Source: Yponomeuta sedellus (lineage: Eukaryota > Arthropoda > Insecta > Lepidoptera > Yponomeutidae). From it: a stretch of 64,000 nucleotides of DNA. The stretch covers positions 5,559,501 to 5,623,500 of the forward strand of contig OW203732.1 in NCBI GenBank assembly GCA_934045075.1, written 5' to 3'. This document shows, piece after piece, positions 43,907 to 54,597 of the stretch (positions are counted from its first letter, which is position 1; each line of letters opens with the position of its first letter). The position numbers and the translations under genes were made by a program. Under the pieces are notes generated by a model, which worked only from the letters and a program-made list of their open reading frames with translations, ran no database searches and was not told where the DNA came from.

Positions 43907-44205
43907 AGACATATACACATTCATTAACGTTCATAAGTCGTTGTATGCACGCACGCCGGTTCCGGGTACTTTTTATCTTCTCCTTTGCTTGTACATCCCC
44001 TATTTGGTCGATGTATGTCCGCCTCGGACGTCCCTTCCACTCACATTCGTATATTTGTTTCGTTATTATGTTTCTTCCTTCATCCTCTCCACATATCCAA
44101 ACCACACAATATTCCTTTTTCAATTTTATTCACTACATCCTCTTTCAGTCCACAACGTTCTCTAATCAGACTATTGGGTATCCTGTCATTAAAAGAGAAT
44201 ATATT
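43907..44205 (-). pseudogene. LINE reverse-transcriptase C-terminal remnant
   Basis: Minus strand encodes a broken RT end: a GEDEGRNIITKQIYECEW stretch, then [14 protein letters not shown] and KSTRNRRACIQRLMNVNE, after which it runs straight into the TATG array. The last about 95 bases of the element, present in other copies, are missing between the coding part and the array. Confidence 0.75.
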
Positions 44206-44444
44206 TTCGAGAAAGTGCACTTTTATTTCCAAGGAACGAGTAGGCACTTTTCGACGTCATGCACAACGAGCCAGGGGAGACAAAAATCACCCCTTCGACT
44301 TGTCACTTAAAAAACAAACAAAGAAAATGAGTTAACCGTTTAACCCCACTGCTGGGTATCACAAACTAAACAGACGGCCAGAAAGTCGATGCGGCGAAAC
44401 AGAGGAATTTATCAATAGTAGATTTATATATACATACACATAAA

Positions 44445-44604
44445 TACATACATACATACATACATACATACATACATACATACATACATACATACATACA
44501 TACATACATACATACATACATACATACATACATACATACATACATACATACATACATACATACATACATACATACATACATACATACATACATACATACA
44601 TACA
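44445..44604. repeat. Second (ACAT)n microsatellite, about 40 units
   Basis: TACA/CATA repeats ending at ACATAACCTCACCCCTGCAT, the normal LINE/tail junction. Same origin as the first array. Confidence 0.95.
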
Positions 44605-44715
44605 TAACCTCACCCCTGCATCACAGAGGGGTAGGCAGACACCAGGGACTGCCACTTGCCACGATCCTGACAGATCACCTTCGCTTCATCAAAGTTCATA
44701 AGTCGTTGCATGCAT
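44605..44715 (-). mobile_element. LINE 3' end with expanded tail
   Basis: AACCTCACCCCTGCATCACA GAGGGGTAGG through TTCATAAGTCGTTGCATGCA. A 5'-truncated copy of about 110 bases. Confidence 0.8.
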
Positions 44716-44779
44716 GTATTTGTTTAGTCAATCTTTCTTCTTTTCGTCATTTATCTTACCTATATATAATGGGTAGTAA

Positions 44780-44912
44780 ACCCGGAACCGGCGTGTGTGC
44801 ATCCAACGACTTATGAACGTTGATGAAGCGAAGGTGATCTGTCAGGATCGTGGCAAGTGGCAGTCCCTGGTCTCTGCCTACCCCTCTGGGATACAGGCGT
44901 GAGGTTGTGTTA
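44780..44912 (+). mobile_element. LINE 3' end, opposite orientation
   Basis: CCCGGAACCGGCGTGTGTGC to TACAGGCGTGAGGTTGTG. Together with the copy at 44605 it makes an inverted pair; the tail is reduced to a few bases. Confidence 0.8.
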
Positions 44913-45075
44913 TATTATTATGTTTTGGGTTACAAAATCTCCATGAATATCCGAATGTCGGTCTTCCTAATACGAACGACTTATAGAAATAACTTGAAGA
45001 AATGATGACTCTTTTTTTTCTAAAGTTTTAACCTGCAGAAATAATATTATTTTGACATTTCCACTGTTCCACTTT

Positions 45076-45156
45076 GACATTTTCTTTAGAAAATGTCTTT
45101 TTCACTGTTCCGTAGCTTCAAAAGTTTACTTGTGAAGCTACGGAACAGTGAAAAAG
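45076..45156. repeat. 24-bp-arm hairpin plus a small palindrome
   Basis: CTTTTTCACTGTTCCGTAGC TTCA (45097-45120) is perfectly inverted at 45133-45156 across a 12-base loop. GACATTTTCTTTAGAAAATG TC (45076-45097) is also palindromic. A foldback remnant or possible small hairpin RNA; no further support. Confidence 0.65.
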
Positions 45157-45159
45157 TTA

Positions 45160-46080
45160 AATCTTCTTTATTTTACGGATTATGATATAAAAATATCTAT
45201 TTCAAGAAACTGTTAGAAAGAGGTTTGCAATGGTTTCACTTCAGACTGGCTGGTATGATGTTTGAATAGAATGAAAGGTGTACTTTTTCTATTCGACTGA
45301 TGTGAACTCTTGCTTAAGAAATTTTTCACGGAATAAATCCACATCTAAATAAAACAACTTTTATTTAAAGGCGCACTCGTAATAGAAACGTCTTCATTTC
45401 ATGTTTTGATTGCTTGTTACATTTTTCAAAAATAATTTTTGTGATAGTTTCGACCGGAAGTCCTATACCGGTTACTGTTTCACTATTTCTGAGTCTGTAA
45501 TTACATGGCAAGCAAGCAAGCAAGCAAGAAGCAAAAAAAGCGTTGTCTAGCTCTGAAGCAGAATATGTAGCACTCTCAGAGGCTTATAGAGAAGCTCTGC
45601 ATTTAAAGAATTTTGATTTATTACTTTACAATAAAAATACTCCAAGGATTTGATTGGCAAAACAAAAAATGACTTTTCCACATAACGCTTGGGTCACGCG
45701 GAACCCACAGGGATCTTTCCCTTTAGAATGATAACATCTCCGTGTGATATTTCAGACCATAGGCCAGGTCATTCTATCCAATTTAATCCTATGCCTCTAC
45801 CTAGTTCCCATGTCGGAAGCTGGGGCGTGACGTCACGAGCCGTCACCCCGCGCATCCATCATGTTAAAATTTCCTATTTAATTTTAAATCAATTGGTGTC
45901 GTGCGCGTGGCCACCATCCATCTTTTTGTTATCAATATTCCATTAAAATGCAGAACGGGTTAGCTGTGTTTTGGGAGTGTAGCACGCCGTTCCAGATTAT
46001 TTTTGCTCTGTTGTTACTGGCGATGGCTGCTAAGACGTTTACCTTATGTATGTCTTATGTTGACGTCATTGAGGAAGGTA
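45160..46080. other. No gene recognised
   Basis: 45510-45530 has (GCAA)n. 45825-45930 is GC-richer (GGGGCGTGACGTCACGAGCC) and single-copy. The frame at 45689-45946 shows no family. Confidence 0.4.
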
Positions 46081-46084
46081 AATG

Positions 46085-46258
46085 ATATCAACCATTTGTA
46101 TGTCCCCACTGCTGGGGCACGGGTCTCTTCCTGCATCGCAGAAAGGTTCGGCCATACTCCACCACTGGGGCCAAGTCCGGGTTGGTGGAGGATTGCAAAG
46201 CAGTAGCGGGCCTTACTGTCAGAAGTTATAAAGCCGCCCATGGGGCTTAACTTAACCA
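46085..46258 (-). mobile_element. 5S-headed SINE, 3' half
   Basis: GATATCAACCATTTGTATGT tail, CCCACTGCTGGGGCACGG, CCAAGTCCGGGTTGGTGGAG and TACTGTCAGAAGTTATAAAG. The head is missing. Confidence 0.7.
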
Positions 46259-46489
46259 AATACCTGTTTGCTAACTTGACATGTGCTTTACGGCAATGAT
46301 ACTATTGTTTTACCAGAAAAGTATTTTTTTTCTTATGAGTTCATAATTTTCTAGGCAGTAAAAAATAAAAAAAAAACATACTATCAATTATATTTGACGT
46401 AGATATGTACTACGTCAAACATACCTATATTTAGAATTGTGAAAAAACGACATTTTTACAACGTTTAAGAAACTTTTGTGTTACGACGT

Positions 46490-46680
46490 TTTTACGTAAT
46501 ACAGAGTATTGTAGTATTATGTTATCTGTGGTATTGTAAAGAAGTTCGAAATTTCACAGATGGCGTGGCGGTGAGTCGCCCATTAGCTCAGTTAAGAGAG
46601 CGCTGGCACCTCTGGCTAGAGTTCGCGGGTTCGACTCTCGGCATGGGTGGAATTTTTAGCCTCTAAATAGATTTATTTAA
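46490..46680 (+). repeat. S1 repeat, partial
   Basis: TACGTAATACAGAGTATTG, GAGTCGCCCATTAGCTCAGT, CGCGGGTTCGACTCTCGGCA, TAGCCTCTAAATAGAT. An internal rearrangement lies before the 5' arm. Confidence 0.7.
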
Positions 46681-47014
46681 AATACGTTTAAGAAACTACA
46701 TATTTACTAAGAAATTACAACTAAATTCGTGTTATATTCGTGTACGTATTAATTCATACATAACTGTGGTAAGAATGTGGTTTCTTTTACAATTATTTCT
46801 CCAAAAAATATTTTCTTACTATTTAAATACGACGTTAAAGTTATTATAGGTACTTATGTTTTTTATTTTAGATTTGCCCAGAAAATTATAAACTCTACGA
46901 ACGAAACAGGTATATTTTTATATTTCCTTAGGTCTAAGTCATACGTAATTAGTGTACATTCGGCAGTCTTTTCGTTTAGACCGATCTCTTCAATACCACC
47001 TTCAAATAGAACAT

Positions 47015-47190
47015 GAAGAAGAAGATTTACATACTGGCAATACATTGCTTCTGGCCCCACACTAGGATACCCTGTGTCGTGGGAACCAGAAACAAGGACA
47101 TCACAAACATGTAAACATTCGCAGAACCATCAACAGACCTGGGATTTTTTTCCCCAGCCGGGATTCGAACCAGGGACCTCTTGCATGGAG
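47015..47190 (-). mobile_element. tRNA-like SINE (20367 family)
   Basis: Minus strand has a GGTTCGAATCCCGGC box B and the body words GTTTACATGTTTGTGATGTC, ACACAGGGTATCCTAGTGTG. Diverged. Confidence 0.55.
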
Positions 47191-47224
47191 ATAATAATAA
47201 ATACCTAATAATAATAATATGTAA

Positions 47225-47450
47225 TAGATATTCATGGACATATTACACAGATCTCGTTAGCCCTATACTAAGTACAACTAAATGACTTGTGTTATAGGTG
47301 CTAACTCGACGATAGATTTAATACAATAAATACATAGATAACATCCAAGAACCGAGACAAACTAGAAAAGTTCGTTTCCTAGTTTGACCCGGCCGGGAAT
47401 CGAACCCGAGACCAACAGTTTTACAGCAGCGTGCCAAACCGCTGCGCCAG
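47225..47450 (-). mobile_element. tRNA-like SINE (28025 family)
   Basis: Minus strand: GGCGCAGCGGTTTGGCAC, GGTTCGATTCCCGGCCGGGT, AAACGAACTTTTCTAG and CGAGTTAGCACCTATAACAC. Close to 28025-28250. Confidence 0.75.
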
Positions 47451-47459
47451 ATAGAGAGG

Positions 47460-48095
47460 ATTGTAAGGAATCGCGTTACAACAGCATACAAACGGTTCAA
47501 CAAAGAAAATCCACACCTTGGTAGTCTACCAGCTTTTGTTCCTGGCCCACTGTAGACAATTATACCCAACCTATTCCTATCACCGATCATCAGAAATGAT
47601 TACCTATACCAAAACGGTTTTACTCCCACGCGCGTTCGCAATTTCCCCATTTTCATATTTCAATGCCCGGTGAGGCAGAGCTGGCGAACATTTTTTCACA
47701 CCACCAACGGCAGTCAATTTCTAAAAACAAAGCACGTTCATGTCACTGCAGCATGACCGGGCAGGTCATCAATCATGTCCCCCCGCGCGCCACCGCCCGC
47801 CACCCCCTCTTGCCTAGTCCGCCTATGGGCTGGAATGGATGCAGGGAAATTCAGAAGGTTCGATTAAAAGATAAAATCTGTTGCTAAGTAAATGCCCAAC
47901 AGATGACTTCGAAAAAAATCCGCGCCCTTAGGATGGGTTGCGAACGACGATTGTGATTTTATGGCTTAGATGTACCTATTTGTTGTTTTTTTACTGTTAT
48001 GATTTCCTTACACCTACACGAACTATATACTGAGATACAAACTTCATGAATATTATGCATATTGTATATCTATCAAACATTTTTGTTTACATATA
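47460..48095. other. No gene recognised
   Basis: 47640-47830 is GC-rich and single-copy (GCGCGCCACCGCCCGCCACC) and could be regulatory. No ORF is supported. Confidence 0.35.
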
Positions 48096-48099
48096 AAAT

Positions 48100-48560
48100 C
48101 ACTTATGTATGGTTGCGAGACTTGGGTTTGGCAAAAGAAACAAGAAAGTAGAATTCATGCAGTAGAAATGAGGTCCTTGAAAAAGTTTGGGTAGTGTTAC
48201 TTTGAATGACAGGATACGCAATAGTCTGATCGTGTAGTGACTAGAATTGAGAAAGGAATGTCGTGTTGGTTTGGACATGTGGAGAGGATGAAGGAAGAAA
48301 GATTGACGAAATAAATATATATTGCGAATTTGAGTGGAAGGGTTGGTAAGGGTCGTCCCAGGTGGACATACATCGACCAAATAGGGGATGTATTAGCAAA
48401 GGGAAAGATAAAAAGTACCCGGAACTGGCGTGCGTGCATGCAACGACTTATGAACTTTGATGAAGAGAAGGTGATCTATCAAGATCGTGGCAAGTGCAGT
48501 CCCTGGTCTCTGCCTACCCCTCTGGGATACAGGCGTGAGATTATGTATGTATGTATTTAT
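48100..48560 (+). pseudogene. LINE reverse-transcriptase C-terminal remnant, longest copy
   Basis: Across frame breaks it encodes a YGCETW-like start (48108-), AVEMRSLKK, a WFGHVERMKEER motif, then [19 protein letters not shown] and the RACMQRL / YR C-terminus. Motifs of this order occur at the end of insect non-LTR reverse transcriptases. Several stops and frameshifts are present. It ends in a TATG tail (48540-48556). Confidence 0.8.
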
Positions 48561-48659
48561 TAAATTACTCCCTAAATGATTCAATCTATTATATTCTTTT
48601 TAATGCACTAACCTGTGCTAAGGACAATTTTAGCATATTTTTAACCACTATATAGGTTT

Positions 48660-49375
48660 TTAAAAAAATGATCCAATCTAATAAAGAATTTAGGGCAAAG
48701 CACCACAAAATTCAGACTTGCACTAAACTTGCACTAAGTTATCAAACCTCATTGTTACGAGAGTAGGTACTATCTAGGAACCTCCTTGGAACCTCCGTGC
48801 CACAAAAGCGTAAAGACGAAAAAACCTAACCTTCATGGTATTTATTTACCTACTACCATGGAGGTTAGTGACGTATCATCCTCGTTATCATAGTCCAAGA
48901 ACAAATCCAGTGCTTCTGTATTCATCTGCTTAGCAGCTATTGTGCTGACAATGTGAAAATGTTGCAGGCTAACTGCTTTAGATTGTTGTTTGAGAGTTAT
49001 TTTTATGGCGCTGCTGTAACTTTTGTTGGGAGGTGGGTTTCTATGGGGTTATTTAGGTGTTATTTGAGAGCTGTGTGATTATACAGTAGTTCGTTTTCTG
49101 TCTTAAGGAGTTTCTTACATTTTGCTTTCAACACTGATAATTTCTACCGACCATCAGTACTATTGTTAACAACATTAACAACAACATGTATTTAATACAT
49201 AGCACCTAGTAATTTCAATGGTCTTCTACACACATATAAATTCGACGGACAGTTTTTGATAGCAATTAATCTTTAACACAAATGCAAGCATCAAAACGTG
49301 ACAAAGTACAAAGATCCGATGATACTTAATACTAACTGTAGATCGTTTTAACCCCTAGGTAAAGTAAAGTAAAAG
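48660..49375. other. No gene recognised
   Basis: Single-copy AT-rich DNA in this window, with no supported feature. Confidence 0.4.
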
Positions 49376-49379
49376 TTTA

Positions 49380-49530
49380 TTTAAAAAACCTATTTAGAGG
49401 CTAAAAATTCCACCCATGCCGGGATTCGAACCCGCGACCTCTGGCTGGCCGGCATGGGTGGAATTTTTAGCCTCTAAATAGGTTTTTTAAATTGTCCTTA
49501 GCACGGGTTAGTGCATTAAAATAAAAATAG
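49380..49530. repeat. S1 3' arms as a palindrome
   Basis: AAAACCTATTTAGAGGCTAA ... GCGACCTCTGGCTGGCCGGC then the inverted arm GGGTGGAATTTTTAGCCTCT ... TTAGTGCATT. Only about 10 bases separate the two arms. Confidence 0.8.
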
Positions 49531-49804
49531 TATAAAAGTTTATTTCTCACCACAAAGAGCAACATTCAGGCGGGGTATTATTGTGTAACGAATCACATAA
49601 TAGCACTGATGTATGATTCTCGACAAATGAGTTGACAAATAACTATGACTATAACTTCGCATTAATGGATTTCGGATCTCACAGGTGGTTCGAACTTTAC
49701 TTTAGCAATATGGCCGCTAATTGTACTGTATCTTTGTAATTATTTTATGTTTGTTTTTTCTGCTACACACTAAATATGTTCTTATTTTGTCTATCTTAGC
49801 CTTA

Positions 49805-50212
49805 CACCCGTATTCCAAGACGTTCCTCAAAGTCATCTCGACTCAATACTCAACGGAGGTGGAGTCGAGGAGAGGTGGAGGCATTTCCTTGAGTTAGTAT
49901 TACCAGTAGGTATTTGGTTAGTATTTGGAGTGTACTCGAGTGAGTACAATCAATATAATCTGTGGTTTAACTCGAGTGAAAATTTGGTTTTTTATGTTGG
50001 CAATGGCGATGTCATTTTTGAAAGGCAGAAGTTTTTCTTTCTCGAGGAGGCTTTAAGGTAGGTCCCGAGGTACCTTAGCTTTGGCAGTCGATTCCTCGAC
50101 TCGAGTGAGAAACTAATTGGAGGAAATATAATACGTTTTATAATACTGTTTTTCTCGGTTAAGCAAGAGTGGAGTAGAGGAAAACTTCTAGGAACGTCTT
50201 AGAATAGGGGTG
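49805..50212. mobile_element. PIF/Harbinger-like MITE, 408 bp, TTA duplication
   Basis: CACCCGTATTCCAAGACGTT CCT at the left and AGGAACGTCTTAGAATAGGG GTG at the right are imperfect inverted repeats. TTA flanks both ends (49802-49804, 50213-50215). Interior copies of CTCGAGTGAG add sub-repeats. There is no transposase. TWA target duplications are typical of PIF/Harbinger. Confidence 0.7.
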
Positions 50213-50304
50213 TTAATCAAATTAAAAAAAATGCTCTTACGTGTCAATCACAAGCTCATTTTTTGACGGTTTTTTGTTCAATTTGTCTGCCGGGCAAATA
50301 TTTT

Positions 50305-50553
50305 GCTGTGTGGTGTCGGCTTGTCAGCCTAGAGAATAGCACCAACCCAAATTCTTCCCTCGGGTGTCACAAACCGGGGCGTGGGCAGCAGCGCCCCCTG
50401 CAGTACAATTCCACCAAACTGCGATCCCCAACCCGCATGCCCAGCGTGGGGATTATGGGCATTACCCCCAATTATGGCACAACCTTGCGCTATGGCGCTC
50501 ATTAGGGGAGGGCTATGTTCAGCAGTGGACTAATATAGCCTGAAGAAGAAGAA
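50305..50553 (+). mobile_element. GAA-tailed LINE/SINE 3' end, best copy
   Basis: GAGAATAGCACCAACCC, GGGGCGTGGGCAGCAGCGCC, GCATGCCCAGCGTGGGGATT, GCGCTATGGCGCTCATTAGG, GTTCAGCAGTGGACTAATAT, AGCCTGAAGAAGAAGAAG. Reference for the copies at 4633, 9930, 18217, 34470 and 63160. Confidence 0.75.
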
Positions 50554-50729
50554 GTCTGCCGGGCATTGTACTTACAGCGAATGATAATTTAATAACTAAA
50601 TGAGAAAGATATATTTGTTGACTACTTAGTGTAATTAATTACACACACCCACCGACAATACCTAAATAAACTACGTGCTCACAATACAGTCTCGTGTGCT
50701 GGTCCCAAACTAGGATACCTTTGCATCTA

Positions 50730-50935
50730 CATAAAGAAATGATTAGTACAGCGTCCAGTGGCACCTTCACTCATGATATGATACTAGATGGGTGAAGGGG
50801 CATTGTTTTATATGGTGTAGGTTTGCCTAGCACCTATACCACCCTGACAGCTTAGTCGGCCTAGCCCACAGAAAATACCTACTAGTCAATACCTGTAGAG
50901 CCAACCAAACAGCGGGTTTCCTCACAGTGTATAAA
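50730..50935 (-). mobile_element. TTCCTTCAC-family SINE body
   Basis: AGCGTCCAGTGGCACCTTCA, CTAGATGGGTGAAGGGGC, GACAGCTTAGTCGGCCTAGC and CAGCGGGTTTCCTCACAGTG. Headless copy. Confidence 0.7.
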
Positions 50936-51119
50936 AATCGCATAGTTAGTTTAATTTTTGAGGTCTCTATAGGTTTTTAAAATTCTCCATGTTTGTTTTA
51001 ACACGCATATTTCTTTACACATGTTTATTGTTTTATTATTAAATGTATTGGACTAGTTCTGGAAATAAATATTATTGTTATTGTTGTTATTATTAATATA
51101 ATTATCTATATGTTAATCT

Positions 51120-51315
51120 TTAATATGAAAATGAATCGCTGAATGTGTTGGTAAGCGTAAATCTCGAGAGCAACTGAACCGATTTCGCTAATTCTTTTTT
51201 TAGAATATTCCTTGAAGTACGAGGATGGTTCCAACAGAGAGAAAAACTTAAAAAATTAAAGAATCGACTTTTAGTCGGTACGAATTTCGCTGGCTCAACT
51301 AGTAAGTAATATAAT
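51120..51315. repeat. Dispersed lepidopteran repeat
   Basis: AACTGAACCGATTTCGCTAA TTC and TCGCTGGCTCAACTAGTAAG TAA are words of a widespread insect repeat. The frame at 51120-51332 is not a gene. Confidence 0.45.
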
Positions 51316-51902
51316 ATTAATAGATCTATCACTTTTTTAATATTACTTTACTTACAATATTTTCAGCAAAAATAAACAAAAGAGCTTGTAACGAGGAATA
51401 TAGCTAACCCCTGAAACTTCTTACCTAAGGAAGCATTATGAAAATGTTACAGAGCAATTTTTACCGAAACCCTCAAACAAAATAAAAACCCTGAAGGAAA
51501 AACGCGACCCATATGTCCTCCATTTCCGTCCGACACGAGCGTCACTCTCTGCCCTCTCTTTCTCCCTCAAACCTTTTCCCCTATTCTCTGTCTCGCTCGT
51601 TGCATTAGGCGGGCGGTTCACGCGCGCAGCGTTATTCTCAATTACGTCGCGAATACGCCCAGCATGCGTTATACGACCGTTATAGGACGGTTATATGACT
51701 TATGTGTCTTTGCGATCTATGTATCAATGCTGCATTACAGGGCAGGCCACCTAAGTACGAAATGTTGGGGACTAAAATTGTTGGGGCTTAGGAAATCGGT
51801 TCGCCAATATGGCTGACTACGTTCAACGTTTGATTAGCATACGTATTGTGCTGCCTCTTTTGTGGTGGAGCCTGAAGGTACCTTGTTTTTAGGGTTACGT
51901 TG

Positions 51903-51975
51903 AAGAGCGGTGGTAGCAGAGCGGTAGAACGGCTTCTCGATCAAGAGGTCGTGGGTTGAATCCCGGCATGTTCCA
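51903..51975 (+). mobile_element. tRNA-like SINE head
   Basis: AGCGGTGGTAGCAGAGCGGT (box A), an AGGTCGTGGGTTGAATCCC box B 40 bases later, and GGCATGTTCC. The acceptor ends do not pair, so it is not a functional tRNA. Confidence 0.5.
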
Positions 51976-52572
51976 AATTTCAGCTTTCTAATAGTTGTCG
52001 TCGTTGTTCTAAGCCACGGACGGACCGACAGACAGATAATCGGCCCGGTATGACGATATTAAGCTTTAAAGAACAAATATTTGACCTAGAACGGTGACGG
52101 TGAAAAAATTCAGCACATAATATGATGAAATTAAAAGGAATAGGTACTAATAACGGCTAAGTAGAGCAGTACAAGTTAAAGAGTATAGTATTTTTTTTAT
52201 TGACCAGTTGATCAGTTGATCAACTTATAAAATAAAAATTACTTTGATGAAGCGATTACTTTTGTAAAGCAGGTAAAAAACGTCGTTTATTCATTTATAT
52301 ACCTCTGAAGTAATCATTTTGTACGTTTGTATATCTACTCACTTCTCCAGTGTATTAGTCCAGTAAAGCCAATGATTGTCTGGAAGAGATCAGTTTCAGT
52401 GATTGTGTATACTTTTGTATTAACAACGTTAGGTATGTGCGCGTATGTAAATGTTTTATTATGTTAGGTATATTTGTGAATCTACACATAGCTATAGGTA
52501 AAGGTGAAATATCTGATTATATTCTTTTTGTTGCACTAACCCGTGCTGAGGACAATTTTGAAAACCTATTTA

Positions 52573-53150
52573 GATTACACTATTTTTATTTTTTAATGCA
52601 CTAACCCGTGCTAAGGAACAAATTTAAAAACCTATTTAGAGGCTAAAAATTTCACCCATGCCGGGATTCGAACCCGCAACCTCTGGCTATCCGTACCAGC
52701 GCTCTACCAATTGAGCCAATGGGCGACTCACGGCATCAGTGAAATTTCGAACCTCTTTACAATATTCTCTGTATTACGTACAGGCAGCGACATCTGACTT
52801 AAGCAAATTGCATTACTTAGAGCCCCGACCACCTACTTTGCAGTTAGGTTTTAACATCGGAACGATATCACTGTACCCACATGATTACACTATTTTTATT
52901 TTTTAATGCACTAACCCGTGCTAAGGAACAAATTTAAAAACCTATTTAGAGGCTAAAAATTTCACCCATGCCGGGATTCGAACCCGCAACCTCTGGCTAT
53001 CCGTACCAGCGCTCTACCAATTGAGCCAATGGGCGACTCACGGCATCAGTGAAATTTCGAACCTCTTTACAATATTCTCTGTATTACGTACAGGCAGCGA
53101 CATCTGACTTAAGCAAATTGCATTACTTAGAGCCCCGACCACCTACTAGG
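52573..53150 (-). repeat. S1 tandem dimer, 310-bp unit
   Basis: Two direct units start at 52573 and 52883 (GATTACACTATTTTTATT). They share private variants (TTTCACCCATG, CCGTACCAG, TTAGAGCCCCGACC), so one arose from the other on site. The second unit ends at CCACCTAC and runs into another S1 fragment. Confidence 0.85.
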
Positions 53151-53260
53151 TTTGTAAACCTATTTAGAGGCTAAAAATTCCGCCCATGCCGGGACTCGAA
53201 CCCGCGACCTCTGGCTAACTGTACCAGTGCTCTCCCAACTGAGCTAGGTAATGGGCAAGT
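53150..53260 (-). repeat. S1 fragment, third in series
   Basis: AACCTATTTAGAGGCTAAAA, CCGCCCATGCCGGGACTCGA, CTGTACCAGTGCTCTCCCAA CTGAGC. A different S1 subtype from the dimer beside it. Confidence 0.75.
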
Positions 53261-53344
53261 GCCGAAATCAGCAATATTTGATAAATTGAGTGAAATATCT
53301 GTATAAATTTTTACTTTATGTGCGTGTTCTCTATCTCTGTCTAT

Positions 53345-53640
53345 CTATCGAAAAACCCTCCTACGGAACCCTATACTGCGCGTGGCCTGACACGCACTTG
53401 ACCGGTTTTATCCAGCGGTACCTATCACGTCTGATTACCACGTGACCGCAGGTTCGATTCCCTCTGAGGGCCGACGTACATTTGTACAAATAACCAGAGG
53501 TGTATTCCATGTTAAAATGGACACAAACCATACAAGCATACCACAAAGTGTGTAATATCCTTGCTCGTTTTCCATAGCACAGGGTATCCCAGTTTGGGAC
53601 CAGTACAAGTGTTTGTGGTGAGTGAAAGTTATTTATACAA
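53345..53640 (+). mobile_element. Repeat fragment and tRNA-like SINE
   Basis: 53345-53410 is the inverse of the CTTGGCC repeat at 33110. 53430-53640 has a CGCAGGTTCGATTCCCTC box B, then CATAGCACAGGGTATCCCAG TTTGGGACC of the 20367 SINE family with a rearranged middle. Confidence 0.55.
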
Positions 53641-53752
53641 TTCAAGGTTTTGGTACCTACTATGGCTATTCGATGTACATCGCAAAGTCGTTCAACTCAC
53701 AGATTAACAAGTAGGAAGACACGGCTGCGCAATGAACATCGAATTGTCATCG

Positions 53753-54115
53753 TTATCAACCCTTGTATGTCCCCACTGCTGGGGCACGGGTCTCTTCCTG
53801 CATCGCAGGAAGGTTAGGCCATACTCCACCACGGGGGCCAAGTCCGGGTTGGTGGAGGATTGTAAGACAGTGGCGGGCCTTACTGTCAGAAGTTATCAAG
53901 CCGCCCATAAGGCCTCTGACATGGCTTAACGACTGCCATTACATGACAGCCGGCACCAACGGCTTAACGTGCCTTGCGAAGCACGGAAGCGCTCGGAAAA
54001 ATGCCACTAGCGGTAGTCACGGGACGCTCACCCATCCCGCACCTGACCGCGCCTGTTGTTGCTTAACCAAGTGATTGATTCCAATCACTCGGTTCGCCTA
54101 GGCCACGAGCGCTTC
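53753..54115 (-). mobile_element. 5S-headed SINE, full-length reference copy
   Basis: From its tail (TTATCAACCCTTGTATGTCC CCACTGCTGG) through the body (GTAAGACAGTGGCGGGCC, GCTTAACGACTGCC, GCCGGCACCAACGGC) to the 5S-like head (GGGACGCTCACCCATCCCGC, CTGACCGCGCCTGTTGTTGC TTAAC) and its 5' edge at CTAGGCCACGAGCGC. About 360 bases and cleanly bounded; the least decayed copy. Frames across it are artefacts. Confidence 0.75.
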
Positions 54116-54134
54116 AATTGCGCGCGAATTGTCA

Positions 54135-54280
54135 TAATCCTACTTAATATTATAAATGTAAAAGTTAGTGAAGGTGATTGGATGTTTGTTATTAAATCAC
54201 GCAATAACGGCTAAAGGGATTTAGACACATGAAACTTGCCGTAAAGATAGACAAAATCGAAATTGTAACATAGGATAATG
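54135..54280 (+). repeat. Dispersed lepidopteran repeat start
   Basis: ATCCTACTTAATATTATAAA TG, GGATGTTTGTTATTAAATCA and GGATTTAGACACATGAAACT are typical of a common insect repeat. The copy is broken on the right by a LINE fragment. Confidence 0.5.
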
Positions 54281-54314
54281 TTATATATAGGTATAATTTA
54301 TAATTTATTAATAG

Positions 54315-54518
54315 GTATAGGTAGGACCAAATAGGGGATGTATTAGCAAAGGGAAAGATAAAAAGTACCCGGAACCGGCGTGCGTACATGCAACGACTTA
54401 TGAACGTTGATGAAGCGAAGGTGATCTGTCAGGATCGTGGCAAGTGGCAGTCCCTGGTCTCTGCCTACCCCTCTGGGATACAGGCGTGAGGTTATGTATG
54501 TATGTATGTATAGGTAGG
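54315..54518 (+). mobile_element. LINE 3' end with TATG tail
   Basis: GGACCAAATAGGGGATGTAT TAGC, CCCGGAACCGGCGTGCGTAC and TACAGGCGTGAGGTTATG plus four TATG units. Encodes the RT C-terminus without upstream domains. Confidence 0.8.
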
Positions 54519-54597
54519 AAATTGCTTTAATATATATATTTAATACATAAAAATCTCGTGTCACGTTTGATATCTAACTCTTACGAAACCGATTTTT

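Noticed and set aside
43563..44310. Long ORFs of 186 and 221 codons on both strands
   Set aside because: They are translations of the ACAT array (CMYV or YIHT repeats) joined to LINE debris.
43693..44604. CRISPR-like array
   Set aside because: It is a simple 4-bp microsatellite without unique spacers, in a eukaryotic context.
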